Positions 40,681 to 52,504 of a stretch of DNA of 64,000 nucleotides are shown here, in pieces (position 1 is the stretch's first letter; every line of letters begins with the position of its first letter). The stretch covers positions 40,947,225 through 41,011,224 of the forward strand of contig OX411555.1 of the NCBI GenBank assembly GCA_948146395.1, read 5' to 3'. The notes under the pieces were generated by a model that made no database searches, was not told where the DNA came from, and saw nothing but the letters and a program-made list of their open reading frames with translations. The translations under genes were made by a program, and so were the position numbers. This stretch comes from Fragum whitleyi (Eukaryota > Mollusca > Bivalvia > Cardiida > Cardiidae).

Positions 40681-43600
40681 CTGCAATATTGAAGAATACA
40701 AGATTCAGCACCAAGCTAAATACAAATTCAGTTTTTTATGATAATACTAAGAAAGGAAAATCCCTTAAATAAAAATTGATTCATGATCAAGATGGGTTTG
40801 TGTTTTTTTTTTAAGTCAAATGATTTTATAAAGAGATGAAAGAGATTATTTGTTGATTTCATTTAGGAATGAAGCTAAAAATCTAATCACGCTGTATGAA
40901 TATGCAAAGAAGAAGTGTAATTAGGTTTTTAGTTCATCTCTTAAGGTAGTGGACCCGTGATAGTTTTGCAATGTCTCCGAAGTAATGAACTTAACAGTGT
41001 TAACCGAGGTTTCCTTATGAGTTTCACTGTTAACACTGTGAAAGAATATGTGGTCCAAAATATTGCGGAACTATTACCGTTCTACTACCTTAATCTCGTA
41101 ATCTCCTCATAAACCCATCTTGGAGCTTTGCAAAGCTACTTTAAATTTCAAAATGAAACATTCCATAATCGATAATCCTTTAAACAAATCTTTATGTTTG
41201 AAATAAAATGGCCCCTTTTCCTGTGATATGACATGGATCTTTCCATTTTTTAAATAGGGTTTATCCTTGTCACCTAGCCATTATTCTGACCATGTTTCAT
41301 GAAAATTGAATAATTTTTGTGGCTTGTAGAGCGTAATCAAGAAAATTGTAATTAAGGCCCCTTTTCCCATGATATGACATGGATCTTTCCCATTTTTGAT
41401 AGGGTTAATCTCTTGTGACCAGGCCAATATTCTGATCAAGTTTCATGAAGATTGGGCTTTATTTGTGGTCTCTAGAGTGTAAACAAAAAAATTGTCATTT
41501 AGGCCCTTTTTGCCCTTGATATGGCACAGATCATTCCCATTTTCAATAGGGGTCATCCTTGTGGCTTGGCCAACCTTCTGACCAAATTTCATAAAGATGG
41601 GGCCATATTTGTGGCCTCTAGACTGTAAACAAACAATTGTCATTAAGGCCCCTTTTCCCGTGATGTAGAATGGATCCTTCCAATTTTCAATAGGGTTCAT
41701 CTTTGTGACCTGTCCAACATTCTGACTAAGTTTCATAAAGATTGGGCCATATTTATGGCCTCTAGACTGTAAACAAGAAAATTGTCTTTAAGGCCCCTTT
41801 TCCCTTGATATGGCATGGATCCTTTACGTTTTCAATAGGGTTCATCCTTGTGACCTGTCCAACATTCTGACTAAGTTTCATGAAGATTGGGCCATATTTA
41901 TGACCTCTAGACTTTTAACAAGATAATTGTCTTTAAGGCCCCTTTTCCCGTGATATGGCATGGATCCTTACCATTTTCAGTGGGCTTCATTCTTGTGACC
42001 TGGTCAACATTCTTACTAAGTTTCATGAAAATTGGGCCATATTTGTGGTCTCTAGAGTGGAAACACTAAGATTGTTGACACCGGACGACAGACAACGCAC
42101 GACGGACATTCAATGATCGCAAAAGCTCACCTTGAGCATGATGTGCTCAGGTGAGCTAAAAACAAATAATATTTTCTATCAAATAAATTCTTAACCTGGT
42201 TTTACTCAAAAGAATTTGATGACTCAGTGTGAAATAGTTGTAACTGCCAATGAACATATAGGCAGTTACAACTGTTTCGTGCTGAGCCATTTAATTATTA
42301 CTTTATCTAGATACATGTATGTCAAGTTTTATTATTATAAATGAAATTAATGTAATGTTTTGAAATAAAATTAAATTTTATCAATTTAAACTTTAACAAT
42401 TGAAATCAGGCGTAAGATGTCAGAGTTATACTTTGGAAAAGAAGTGGACGCCGTCTGCTCAGACTCTCGTGTGATCGCATAATATGTCAGTCTTTCGATG
42501 GGCATATAACAATTATTGACGAAAAGTATGTTTCAAGGCTCAACAAGTATTCAATTAGAATCATACTTTACAATTTTTAGAGACTAAGATTGATAACTTG
42601 GCTACAATGTAATCAAATTAGCAGAATTTTCAGATTGGCCACAAGAAATTTTGGTCAAGTATAGGCCCTGTTAAACAATTAAAGACAGAATTTGGTCATG
42701 TTAGAAAATACCTTTAGAAAATGCCTTCATATATACATAATATCAGTATATTACTTACGTAGATTTTTAAGCTCAGCATATCTGATACGTCGATGAGCAA
42801 TGAATTCTCGCATTTCCTGCTCATCAAGCATCTTCTGCTTGTATACTCCTTTCAAATAATCTGAAACAAAAGCAAATAAACATGTTCATATGAGTTTAGC
42901 TGTAGAAAAACCATCCATTTATAATCCAGTTAGGTCCAAGAAAAACAAGACAGTACGGTCATAAGCAGGGTTTGACAATAACTCCTTTTTGCCATAATTC
43001 TGAAGGACACATAGCCTTAAATCTTACAGGTCCTCCCTGATGGAAACAGGTCCTTCAAGAAAACTATGGGTATTATTTAGCAATTTAGGAGTCATTTGTA
43101 AAAAAAAACATTGTGAAAAATGAAGAAATTGCTTGTCACTCAATTTTCCCCCCAATGATTTCTAAAGGATAATGTATATGTCAATATTGGAAAGGAAACT
43201 TAAGAGAAAAAAGACCTAGATAGATTAGAAATGGTATGGCCATTACTTACAGGCCTGAAGGGCCTGCAACATGGTTACTTCTACCAGTCCTCCTTAATAT
43301 CCACAGGTCTCAGGCCTGTTGACAGGTGTTAGTGGTCATAAAGGAAAGGTGGGAGGTATGAAAATTCAGATAAGTTAACCCTTGTCATGCTGAACATGGA
43401 ATATTCCTGCTTTGACAAGAGGTAAAGAACTTTCCTAGCCTCAAGCTGCTATCTCTGATATATTATCACACATGGGTCTATGATTATCAATCCATTGATA
43501 GGAGACAAATAGTCAAAAAGGATGAATGCCATTGTTGGAACCTATTGAATCATAGTGTGACACACTACCACTACGCTATAATTTTTGTTCACGATTCTTT

Positions 43601-46600
43601 TCAATGAAGATCAAAATAAATTGGGATAAAAAATTTATGACTTGTAAACCACTAACAAATTTTTTCATATCTCCTTGTGTAACAATCATTGAATACATTA
43701 ATCATAGGGAGCAACACCATTCTTACGTTATCATTCTTCAACAAAACATTATGTTGTTTGTCCTCGGGTGAACCCTCTTGATGAAACTTTTCCAAACAGT
43801 ACCACAAAACCAGCACTGTCCTATACTGCTTTGCATTTTACATTTACCTTGCAATCTCATTTATTGCCCCTTGAAAAACAACAATGCATGAATTTGCTTA
43901 AGAAATAATCCATGATTTTTGCCCTGGCAGGGTGTAGCCTAACTAATGGGTTGTTGCACTTAAGGTTGAGGTAAATCAACTTTTTTTTATCATAACATAC
44001 TCCTTTATAAAGTGGTCATAAATAACTAGAGACACTTAAGTGAAGGTTGGATATCAAATCATCTTAACCTAAGCAAAAGTTGCGAGGCTTTGGTAACCAA
44101 ACAAAGAAATTGATGGCTCAGTGTGAAACAGTTGTAACTCTATATGTTTAAAGGCAGTTACAACTGTTTTGCACTGAGCCATAGAAATGTGCTCGCATTC
44201 TCTAAGGATGCAAAATCTTTTGGTATTAGGATACAGTTATTTGCACATGTTAATGATAATGCCTTTTAACCTCTGAAAGAACCCAAAATATTGAATGTAA
44301 CTTGCCAAATTACAAAACAGTCAAGCCACGCCCTGCCAGATGAATAATAACGCAGATTATCGTTTTTCACATTTTCACAGTGGCATTTTTTTTCGTCAAA
44401 TTTGATAAATATTGATCCTTATCCTGCTGAATATGAATTTCATTCACAAACAAGATGTGTTTATGAAACACAAATGCTCCCTAAATATTATTGTCACACA
44501 GGGGTCAACACTAACACCAGTCCTCAGGCCTGCAATTTTTGGGTAGGACTTGCATTCAATCTACGCTGTAGGTCCTTCAAGCCTATGGATTTTTATCAGT
44601 AAGTGTCTTCAGTTCTTAAAAATCGTGAAAGTCACATCACGTCCTTAGATGAGTAATGTGTTGAGTTCAAATTGCTCAAGAGCTAAGAAAGATCTGGAGG
44701 ACCTGTGCGTAGAGAAGAGGACCTGTGAAAGTTTGAACCAGCTGGTCCTAAAGGCCTATGACAAAATGAAGTTAGTGTCAAAAGCTGTCACATGTCCTTG
44801 ACTTTGTCACATGAGCTTGACCTTGGTATCTGCAAATGCATATCGATGAGATCTATCATCATGTCAAATATGAGCATTGTATCTTGAATAGGTTTAAAGT
44901 AATTTGCAAAGTTATGTTTTTGGTTAAATTTTACAGACAGACAGACCAACAGATGGATGGATGTACAGACTCACTAATGGACAATAGTATAAAAATAATA
45001 TGCTCCCAATCTAATTGATGTGATGGCATGATGAATTTTGGTTTTTTTTAAAAAAAATAGGGGCCCCTGACCATTTCCTATGTATTATACTTACCTAGAC
45101 GGAAGAATCCATAGACAAGACCAGTTAAAAAGGCACCATATCTAGCAGTCTGTAAATATAAATGTAGAGGGTTATCAGTAGTGATGGGATGATTTATCAA
45201 TATAATTGATAACCAGTTGGTTTGGGCTTCCGATGACAACAATCAATTAACAAATCTCATAATTGATCAATCTGTTATTAAAGTGTAATTGCAGTCATTT
45301 AATGTTTGAAAGATTAAAGTCACTTATTTAGTCTGGGTTACTTCTAATTTTATTGGTAAAATACTTTTACTTGAGAAGAACAATTTATTCTAAACCAACA
45401 CTGGCAATGGACCAACACTTAACCATGGACTGTGGATGGTTAAGTGTAAGTCTATTCTAGATATGCTCAAGTATACAATATACATACCATTGTTTTTCAA
45501 AATCTTTATCAAAAACCAAAGGTAAGAAGATTTTAAACATACCTTGTTATGCCAAAGTGTACACTCATTGAAAATTGTAATGATTGTGCTATTTCGACTA
45601 AAAACTAAAATTATGATTTGAAACCGATTGCCCAACACTAATTATCAGAGCTTGTGCTAAAGTTTGAAATGGAAGATTAATTGACTCCTTAACCATGAAG
45701 TTCTGGGGGTCAAAACTGAGTTAAAAGGGGTAAAAGCAACAGAAACAGTAAATCATTAAATATAACTTTGCAGGTTTAAGTGTGAATTGGCCTTTGTTTC
45801 TAACTATAATAATTTGAAGTAAGCAATTGATTTGTGAAATTTAAAAAAAAATATATAACACAACATTGAAGAATTTAAGGATAAATCCCAGTTGTGACCC
45901 TTTTAAATTTCTTCCACTGGGATCATCTTGACCGCCTTGATGGAAATTTTTAAGGGTCAAAACTGATTTTATTGAAGATATTTTTTTTAATTGCAATAAA
46001 TTAAATCATAAAGTTTTTAAGTAATATAAAAAGTAAATTTTCTGTTACTATTTATATAGTGTGTGTTTTGAAATAAGATTTAATAATAATCATTAAATAA
46101 AATTTAATGGAACCCTAGTATCAGTGTTCTCAATAAGGGCCAAAATCAGAAATTTTTTAATTCCAGGATTTTTTGTCAGATCAAAATGAAACGCTACTTG
46201 ATGCGAAAACTCCTATTATTAAAAGCTGTTAAAACCATATGAGCCTGTGAGTGACATTTCCAACAATCTAAAACTTGTGTAAGGTGCACACGATGTTCAG
46301 CTTAGACACTAACATAGCGTAATTTGAAGATTGACTGTCCGTCTAAAATGACTGATACATTATCGGTCTTATAAGCGCACAGTGAAGACTTTGGACACGG
46401 GACAGTCTGTGCGGCTGCACAGGCTGACCAGAGTCTTTGCTTGGCGCACCCTTGAAATCGTTGGAAATGTCATGCACAGACTCATATAAGTTTTTGTCTC
46501 ACAGTGACAACCAGCAGCCAATTTACTTAACTGAAATGGTTTTTGGCTGTTTCAAGTAGCGTTTCTTCTTTATTTCAAAATAACAAACTTAAAGTTTCTA

Positions 46601-49089
46601 GAATCTAATAGAATCTGTTGAAGAATCCATGTTCCCATTTGTCAGCTCTAGTTAAATAAAGTTAGATTATTTGATATAAAATATTCTCACAATCTGCATC
46701 TGACAGACTTTAAGGAATTCTGGTGACATCCAGGATCCTTACAATGATTATGACTGTGCAAAACTTTCAAAGTTTTAAAGCTGTCTAATTTAATATATGT
46801 TTTTTGATTGTTGCTAACCTGTCAGTTATTTGAAAATAAGGGGCTTTATAGCTGGGGGCAGCAGGACCCTCTGTAGGTCCAGGGCAACGCCTTGGCAAGG
46901 GGTCCAGGGGGCCACAAGCTCCTTAGCAATAGCATTTTAAAACTACTTACAAAGGCTTTTACAACACTATTCTACCTTGGTAGAGATTTTTATGTTTGAT
47001 TTTTCTCTTCATTTTGGATTAGGTTATAATAATTATATCATTTCCAATTGCCTTTCATCAAGAAACACATTTCAGCAAATTTCTACTATCATTTAGTCAT
47101 TCTTAGTCGTTTCATCTGAATTGCCTATTTATAGTTTTGCTGATTGATAGTGATGTCTTTACAACAGACAGCCCAATATGCCATCCTTAAGTGTTGTTTT
47201 CCTCCCAAGCAAATGGACCCATTTCTCCCTTCAAGCATCTCTTTCTTTGAATCATTCCAATTTCGATTTATTTTTTACGCCTAAGCCCTTCCTCCAACAC
47301 TTTCATACTCCCTCGATAGCTAATCCTGATTTTGATTTTCCATGCAATTTTGTGAAGCAGAAAGGTAAACAAATAACAGGTTGTGATTTTTTATGTAATG
47401 GAATGTCAAATTGGATATTAAATGGAAGGGATCTAAACCAATCCCAGCCTATCTTACAAATTACATTTCGTAAACTGAACTTCGCAAAGGCGGAGCTCCC
47501 ATTTTGCAATTTACGCAAGTGCGTAAAAGAATTTATCCTCTGTTGAAAAATATTGTTGATGAATGATCATATGAAAACATCGAAACTGTAGCTTATTCAA
47601 GCTGTAGTTACAATGTTTTTATTTATCACAGTCACCAATGCTCAAATTATAAAAAAAAGGAGCATACGGAGGGCATTCATCTTTTGTCAAAGTCCTTATA
47701 TGGCCTTGAACCTATATATTCTTCTTTTTCACCTTCTTAGACTGTGAATAAATTTCTAAGTCCTAGATACGCCTATGCTTTGGGTATCGGAAAACTCTTT
47801 ATTTGGTGTTTGTTGTGAAAATTTTTAAGTTGACCTGGTTTCTCTATTGGAACATCCCTCAGACATTCTTGTCTATTCTGTTGAATCCCTGAGGCCTTCC
47901 AATGCTCAATTTCTTCAGTTACAATAATCATGAGTCTTTTCCTATCAAACCCCCAATCTCAGGGTTTAATTTTTTTGTTCGGTTCTTTCTGACATCTCAT
48001 AATGAAAAACGGCCTGTGTGACCTCCGAGAATTTTCCGATCTGATGACCAAAAGAAAATGATACCATTAACTTAAGATTTCAGCGTGTGCCTTGATAAGT
48101 CTTATAATTCATAACTCATATTTGGATTTTATTACGGGAAATTCCACCTGTGTGCTCCGATAATCAACGGAGGAACCGACATTCAACAACAGCGTGGGAA
48201 CACACCAAAAAATTAGCAACAGAAGTACTCTATATGAAGGAGAAACGTAGAAGACGTGCTTAAGAAGCTCACAGTTCTACTTTACCATGTATAATCGCAC
48301 TCCATTGTATCGATCTATCAACTGTATCGATCTAATTACAAATCTCGCAATATTTTGATCGTTGTGCCGCTTACGGAGTGTTTACTTTAAAAGTAGGTTA
48401 CGGATATTTTCCAGATTCAATTTTACCAAAATAGACGTATGGTGCGCCATTCTTGCTTTCATTTCGGAAAATCATCTTAAAACGGGTTTGTAAATAGAGC
48501 TTTTGTTAAAATTAAACAGTTACTGATAGTTTTAATTCAAAAAGAATTACTGAAAAAAAAACTTTTTCCAAATAATTTCATTTGCATGTCACATGGAAAT
48601 TTTACAGTCAATTCAAATAATTTTGGTACTGTTTACCCTCCATATCTGACATTCTACCAACAATGTATCGATATTATGGAGTGACGTCGAAATGCGCTAG
48701 ATTTGATATGTCTGCCGAATTTTTACAAATATGAGCTGATGAAATGACATTTTGACTATTATTTTGTAAGTTGAGGGAAGTAAAAACATGTTTTTATGTA
48801 AGAATGTACTTTGATTAAGTTAAGTTTGTTTATTTTCATTGCATTCATTTGGAAACGATAAGTAGGTCGATACAAGGGGGTTCCAGGCTACCAAGAACAG
48901 TTTTCTCCACCCACTTCGGATTCACCGAGTCTTCAAAGAGCGCTTTACACAGGCAGAACAACTTACCAGTCATTCAGTAAAAATGCAGCTCAACATAATG
49001 ATGGAAATAATGATTTAACTTACTCTAATTAAAACTGATGGTGTTCTGGGAGGAAGCTGGGTCAAAAGATTGGGCTTTTTGTACGGCAT
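40532..49089 (-). CDS. ATP5ME: Mitochondrial ATP synthase subunit e-like gene, four exons, complete
   Basis: Exons 49024-49089, 45095-45149, 42759-42860, 40532-40680 total 372 nt: 123 codons plus TAG, all phases matching. The N-terminal half aligns with ATP synthase membrane subunit e: PPRTPSVLIRTARYGAFLTG then LVYGFFRLDYLK, against the family pattern PPxxxSPLI(K)xxRYxAxxxGxxYGxxRYxYLK, including the membrane helix and the GxxxG dimerisation motif. Subunit e is usually about 70 residues. Here a charged helix (KQKMLDEQEMREFIAHRRIR) and a roughly 50-residue C-terminal extension (...VFGVDKPYNQADEDAIMAGR...) follow. The protein would sit in the inner mitochondrial membrane at the F1Fo dimer interface. 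The extension is unfamiliar to me; the family call rests on the first 40 residues. Confidence 0.75.
40941..41093. mobile_element. TTAA-flanked palindromic MITE (piggyBac-like)
   Basis: TTAA at both ends. Inverted ends GGTAGTGGACCCGTGATAG and CTATTACCGTTCTACTACC. The middle pairs taacagtgttaac / gttaacactgtg. A partly deleted sister lies at about 40292-40420 (ggtagtggaaccgtaatag). TTAA duplication is the piggyBac hallmark. In ATP5ME-like intron 3. Confidence 0.72.
41190..42162. mobile_element. Tandem-core element, reverse orientation, ending in AGCTCACC hairpin
   Basis: About six ~145-bp units with aaggccccttttcccntgatatg, catggatc, ttcatccttgtgacc and tctgaccaagtttcatgaag. Then acgacggacattcaatgatcg and the terminal hairpin agctcaccttgagcatgatg / tgctcaggtgagct (42125-42158). 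Same family as 38197-38865 but inverted. Confidence 0.7.
42218..42293. mobile_element. GGCTCAG-type palindromic MITE
   Basis: tgatgactcagtgtgaaata gttgtaactgcc / ggcagttacaactgtttcgtgctgagcca; arms of about 33 bp. Confidence 0.72.
42759..42860 (-). CDS. ATP5ME: ATP5ME-like exon 3 (charged helix)
   Basis: Acceptor tttcag/ATTATT, donor CTAC/gtaag. 102 nt encode (D)YLKGVYKQKMLDEQEMRE then FIAHRRIRYAELKNL. Confidence 0.85.
42970..43090. repeat. 'cagggtttgacaataactcc' repeat fragment
   Basis: Related to the 9640-10015 and 55815-56095 repeats and to 44498-44760 (caacactaacaccagtcctc...). Ends unclear. Confidence 0.4.
43430..43578 (-). mobile_element. Decayed tRNA-SINE copy
   Basis: ctttcctagcctcaagctgc, ctatctctgat, acacatgggtctatgattat, caatccattgataggagac and a tRNA-like end (accactacgctata) follow the 31555-31832 SINE in the same orientation. 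Confidence 0.6.
44111..44186. mobile_element. GGCTCAG-type palindromic MITE
   Basis: tgatggctcagtgtgaaaca gttgtaact / gcagttacaactgttttgcactgagcca; best-conserved copy of the family here. Confidence 0.75.
45095..45149 (-). CDS. ATP5ME: ATP5ME-like exon 2 (membrane helix)
   Basis: Acceptor tttacag/ACTGC, donor CTAG/gtaag. 55 nt encode TARYGAFLTGLVYGFFRL plus one base. Contains GLVYG (GxxxG). A hAT-like MITE ends 22 bp upstream of its acceptor. Confidence 0.85.
45179..45640. mobile_element. hAT-type MITE next to a splice acceptor
   Basis: Ends TAGTGATGGG and CCCAACACTA. Flanking 8-mers GTTATCAG (45171-45178) and ATTATCAG (45641-45648), 7 of 8 identical. 462 bp, with gataaccagt/aattgat words and no transposase frame. 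It lies in ATP5ME-like intron 1, 22 bp upstream (transcript sense) of the exon 2 acceptor. Confidence 0.78.
45650..47170. other. ATP5ME-like intron 1 middle, no gene recognised
   Basis: Carries TTTGACCC-type repeat fragments (45690-45970). An inverted pair ttcaagtagcgtttc (46551) / gaaacgctacttgatgcg (46189) brackets about 370 bp, which looks like a decayed MITE; its mid part has gactgtccgtct / gggacagtctgtgc. 46840-46925 has a short GC-richer patch (gtccagggcaacgccttggc) with no coding signal. Confidence 0.4.
47518..47777. mobile_element. 'ATAGGCGTAATTA' MITE, copy 3 (inverted)
   Basis: gaaactgtagcttattcaag / ctgtagttacaatg hairpin, ttgatgaatgatcata to the left, and ctagatacgcctatg at the right end, matching copies 1 and 2 in reverse. 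Confidence 0.58.
49024..49089 (-). CDS. ATP5ME: ATP5ME-like exon 1
   Basis: ATG at 49089-49087; 22 codons MPYKKPNLLTQLPPRTPSVL IR; donor TTAGA/gtaagt. Phase 0. Confidence 0.78.
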
Positions 49090-49978
49090 TTTTGCTGTGA
49101 AGGTCGCACAGCAAACCGGAGACAGAACAACTTGTTTCTTATGAAAAAACTATTTGAGGATGTAGAACAAGTTTTATTCAAATTTAATATTTATTAGTGG
49201 AATAACCATATTATTCTCAAATTTACTTCAATTCATTTCAGATTTTTCATATATTTATATTAACACATAAAATTAAAACTATTTTGGACATTATATCAAT
49301 TGAAATATTTATTCGATTTAAATAGTTTTAAACAAATGAAGTTCGTCATTTTTGTACGAGTTTTCTCCCTTCCAGGATGTATTCTTCAAATTTACTTCGA
49401 AAAACTTCGAGAACTTTTGTAAACTGCCATCGTTATTGAAAGTAACTTAGCTTTTTGTTTTCTGGACCCAAAATCTTACATTCCCAACAAGTAATTACTC
49501 CATTATTGTTTTGGATTCTTTTAAATCAATTAGGTCCAAGGAATATTAAATATGACAACCTGACACTAAGCATTCGGGCCAACCGTAACCTACTCGGGCG
49601 GGTCCCACTTTCAATATTATTCTAGGCTATTTCCATGCTAGGGAAAATCTCCTTTAGACAAAATCTTTTTCTTCTCTTTATAGGGATGACTGAATCCTCT
49701 GGGTCATTCTTCTAGGGCAGACATAGGGCCAACTTATTTCTGACCCTGGGCGGGTACTGTTGCCCGCATTATCAGAGTATCTCTCAGAAAGGGGGATACC
49801 AGCTTTAGACTGGTCCACATATCGACTATCAGAATAGCCTAAAATAGGCTATTCTGATATTAGACAGTGAGACTAGTCTACACCCGACCCGAAAGCGGGC
49901 GAGAAATAAGTTGGCCCATTGGTTCCTCAATCTTCTATATCCTCCAGGTACCCATCCCATGAAGAAACTGTGGCTTAT
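49090..49978. other. Upstream of the ATP5ME-like gene; no gene recognised
   Basis: Holds a hairpin at 49805-49872 (agactggtccacatatcgac ... gagactagtctaca, inner arms atcagaatagcct/aggctattctgat) and a pair of gggcgg/cccg words near 49600-49760 and 49885. No exon signals. Confidence 0.4.
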
Positions 49979-52372
49979 CAGTCAACTCGGCTCATTTTCA
50001 ACTCGGCCAAACATAAAAATCGGCCCAAAATCTTTTTAAACCAAAATCATTTTCTGATTGGTATACAGACGTTTCGTACCATAACCATTTCGTACAATAA
50101 TATATATTACCATTTCGTACCATATGATGACCATTTTGTACCATAGGCGAAGACGTTTCGTACCATATGTTAACCTTTTCGTACCAAACATTGGCCATTT
50201 TGTTCCTTTTCAAATTACTTAGTTTTTATGTAAAATTGTTCGAAAATGTTGTGTTTACTCTTGGTGCGAGCCTAGAAAGTTTAAGTCTTTAAACTTATAA
50301 AGGAGTAGGTCAATTAACGAATAGGTTGATGAACTGTTATGTTTTTTGACTCTTGTTTGTTATAAAATTGGTAATAACAATATGACAATGAATTGTTTTG
50401 TGCTTGCCTTTAGTTATTATACGTCAATTGGTTAGCAATGAGCCGCTTTTGTAGATCTCATAAGCATTATTTGCTTCTTAGGCCCAACTTTGCTTCTTGG
50501 TTTTAGTTACGATGTTTTATTTTGTTAAGTTTCTTAATTTGTAATTCAAGATTTTTATTTATTTTTCAGGTATCATGGTCCATCCATTTTATGTATATTT
50601 ACTTGTTTTGTACATTCTTATTAATAACGTTTTTTTGTATCATGTGTATCTTAATAAAATACCAAAAATATTATCAAATGAGTTTAATTTTGACTTCTTT
50701 TCTTTAAAATAAAAACCCACATATGGTACAAATTATGTATCAAAATGCTACTAAATGATTATCCTGTGGAATAGATTGGTATTTGTTATACAGCGTTTTT
50801 TCTCCTAGCTTTGGGAAAGGGTCCGAGACCGGACAAATTGGGAAAAATGCGCTGTTTTCTCAAAAATTGGGAATTTTCATTGCGACACTTGTTTTAAAAA
50901 CATTACTTTTATTTATATCATTAGTATTCATTACAATATGTTTAATAGAAGTTCCTATGCCTCTATAGTCATATCTTAACTGAAAAGCAAACCATACAAG
51001 GAATCAGACTGATTGCTCTGGAATAAATGTTTTATAACAAATCTAGAAATGTCACTGAATTTTTGTTAAAAAAAAGTATCATGGTCAAACCTAAAATATA
51101 GAAAAATCAAGTTCTATAATAAATTCGTGGGTTGAACATTCTTGGGTACGAATAAACAGAAAACAAATACATATTCAATCCTATTGTTTTTAAAACAGCT
51201 ATAAATGAATATTTCTACTAAAATCATATAAACTTTTTAAACATATTTTCAAAATAGATCATATACTCAGATGTTCTACCTGCTGTAGAATGTTTGAAAG
51301 ACAATTCAGGTTGGTTCTGAGAGGTGCCGAGATCGTGAATAACAGTCAACTTTGTTTACGAAAATTGAACAAAGATAAACAATTATATTTTGGTTTATAT
51401 AACAGGAAAATAATTTGCTTCAACCATGACCAAAAGTCCTTCATTCTAGTAAGTTTTTTCCATTAAAATTCATCTTACATCAATTGATAAATAAATGCAA
51501 AAAGATCGTCTACTGCAAATCAGGTCCAAAAATCGCAATATCCTGGCTTCACAAAAATATGCAGTTTTGTAATGCGATAACTTCCGAGTTATCCAAAATA
51601 CACAGGGTTTCCTGCTTCGTATTGTTTATGCCTTTGAAATCGAGAACCATGTGACTAAAATAAACTGATCTTCGGAAATTCCCCTCTTGTTGACAAATTA
51701 CAACACATATATTTATTGCTAAAAGTACTTCCAGGTTTTCCAATAGGAAATAATTAAAGTTTATGTTTACTTCAAGAATTAGCTTTGAATTGGGAATTTC
51801 ATTCTCTCATTTTGGGAAAAAATAGTATTTTTCGTCATTGGGAACGGGTCCGTTTACCGGACCCGTTCAAAGAAGGAAAAAAAACGCTGTTATAGTAGTA
51901 CTGTACTTTGCTTATGGTACGAAATGTCTTTGTCTATGGTTCTAAACGTCTTCACATATGGTACGAAATGTCTTGGCATATGGTACGAAATGTCTGGTAC
52001 GGAATGGTTATGGTATGAAACGTCCATAATTCATCTGATTGATTATTCATTTAGTATGATAAGTAAAAATTCAATATTATTCAATTTTCGTTCAGTTGTT
52101 AGGAAATTAATGTATGCATCGGCCTTAAAAAAAGCTAACTTGAATTTTAAGAATCAATTAAAGAATCTCATATATTTAATCACTGAATAAATATTTAATT
52201 ATCAAAAACATATAATACTATTGTCAAAATAATAAAGATTATCATAGTAAGGTATAACTGCATCATTTGTACAAAACTTATACATATTTCATATAATATA
52301 GTTCATGTTACTATAGGCTATATATTGGGGCCGAGTTGACCGGGACAAGTTATTCGATGGGCTGAGTTGACT
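49979..52372. mobile_element. Large foldback element with iterated inverted ends; contains two inner inverted pairs
   Basis: Outer ends CAGTCAACTCGGC...CAACTCGGCC (about 49979-50009) and GGCCGAGTTGACC...GGCTGAGTTGACTG (52329-52372). Inside lies a second iterated pair: six left words of the type gtttcgtaccata (50083-50195) against six right words of the type tatggtacgaaatgtc (51914-52022), 15-23 bp apart. A separate 1.1-kb element sits within (50791-51889). No transposase frame seen. Confidence 0.62.
50791..51889. mobile_element. Nested MITE with CAGCG ends and 5-bp TTATA duplication
   Basis: Left CAGCGTTTTTTCTCC..., right ...GGAAAAAAAACGCTG, flanked by TTATA at 50786-50790 and 51890-51894. 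Subterminal gggtccg and caaaattggga / tcccaattttg words are inverted at both ends. The right end has its own gaacgggtccgtttaccgga / cccgttc hairpin. 1,099 bp without a coding frame. Confidence 0.75.
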
Positions 52373-52504
52373 GGTAACTGGCTTTTTTCAATTCTATAAA
52401 TTAAGTTGGAAGACTTAGAGGGGCTTACAATTGCAACTAAAATGGTTGTTAAAACAGAAAATTATGCAGCAGGTGCATTTACTTAGAGTACTTTTTGAGG
52501 AATG

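Noticed and set aside
47178..47546. 122-codon plus-strand open frame
   Set aside because: No recognisable domain, low-complexity Phe/Leu/Ser/Asn composition, an antisense open frame over the same bases, and it runs into a MITE. Not supported as a gene.
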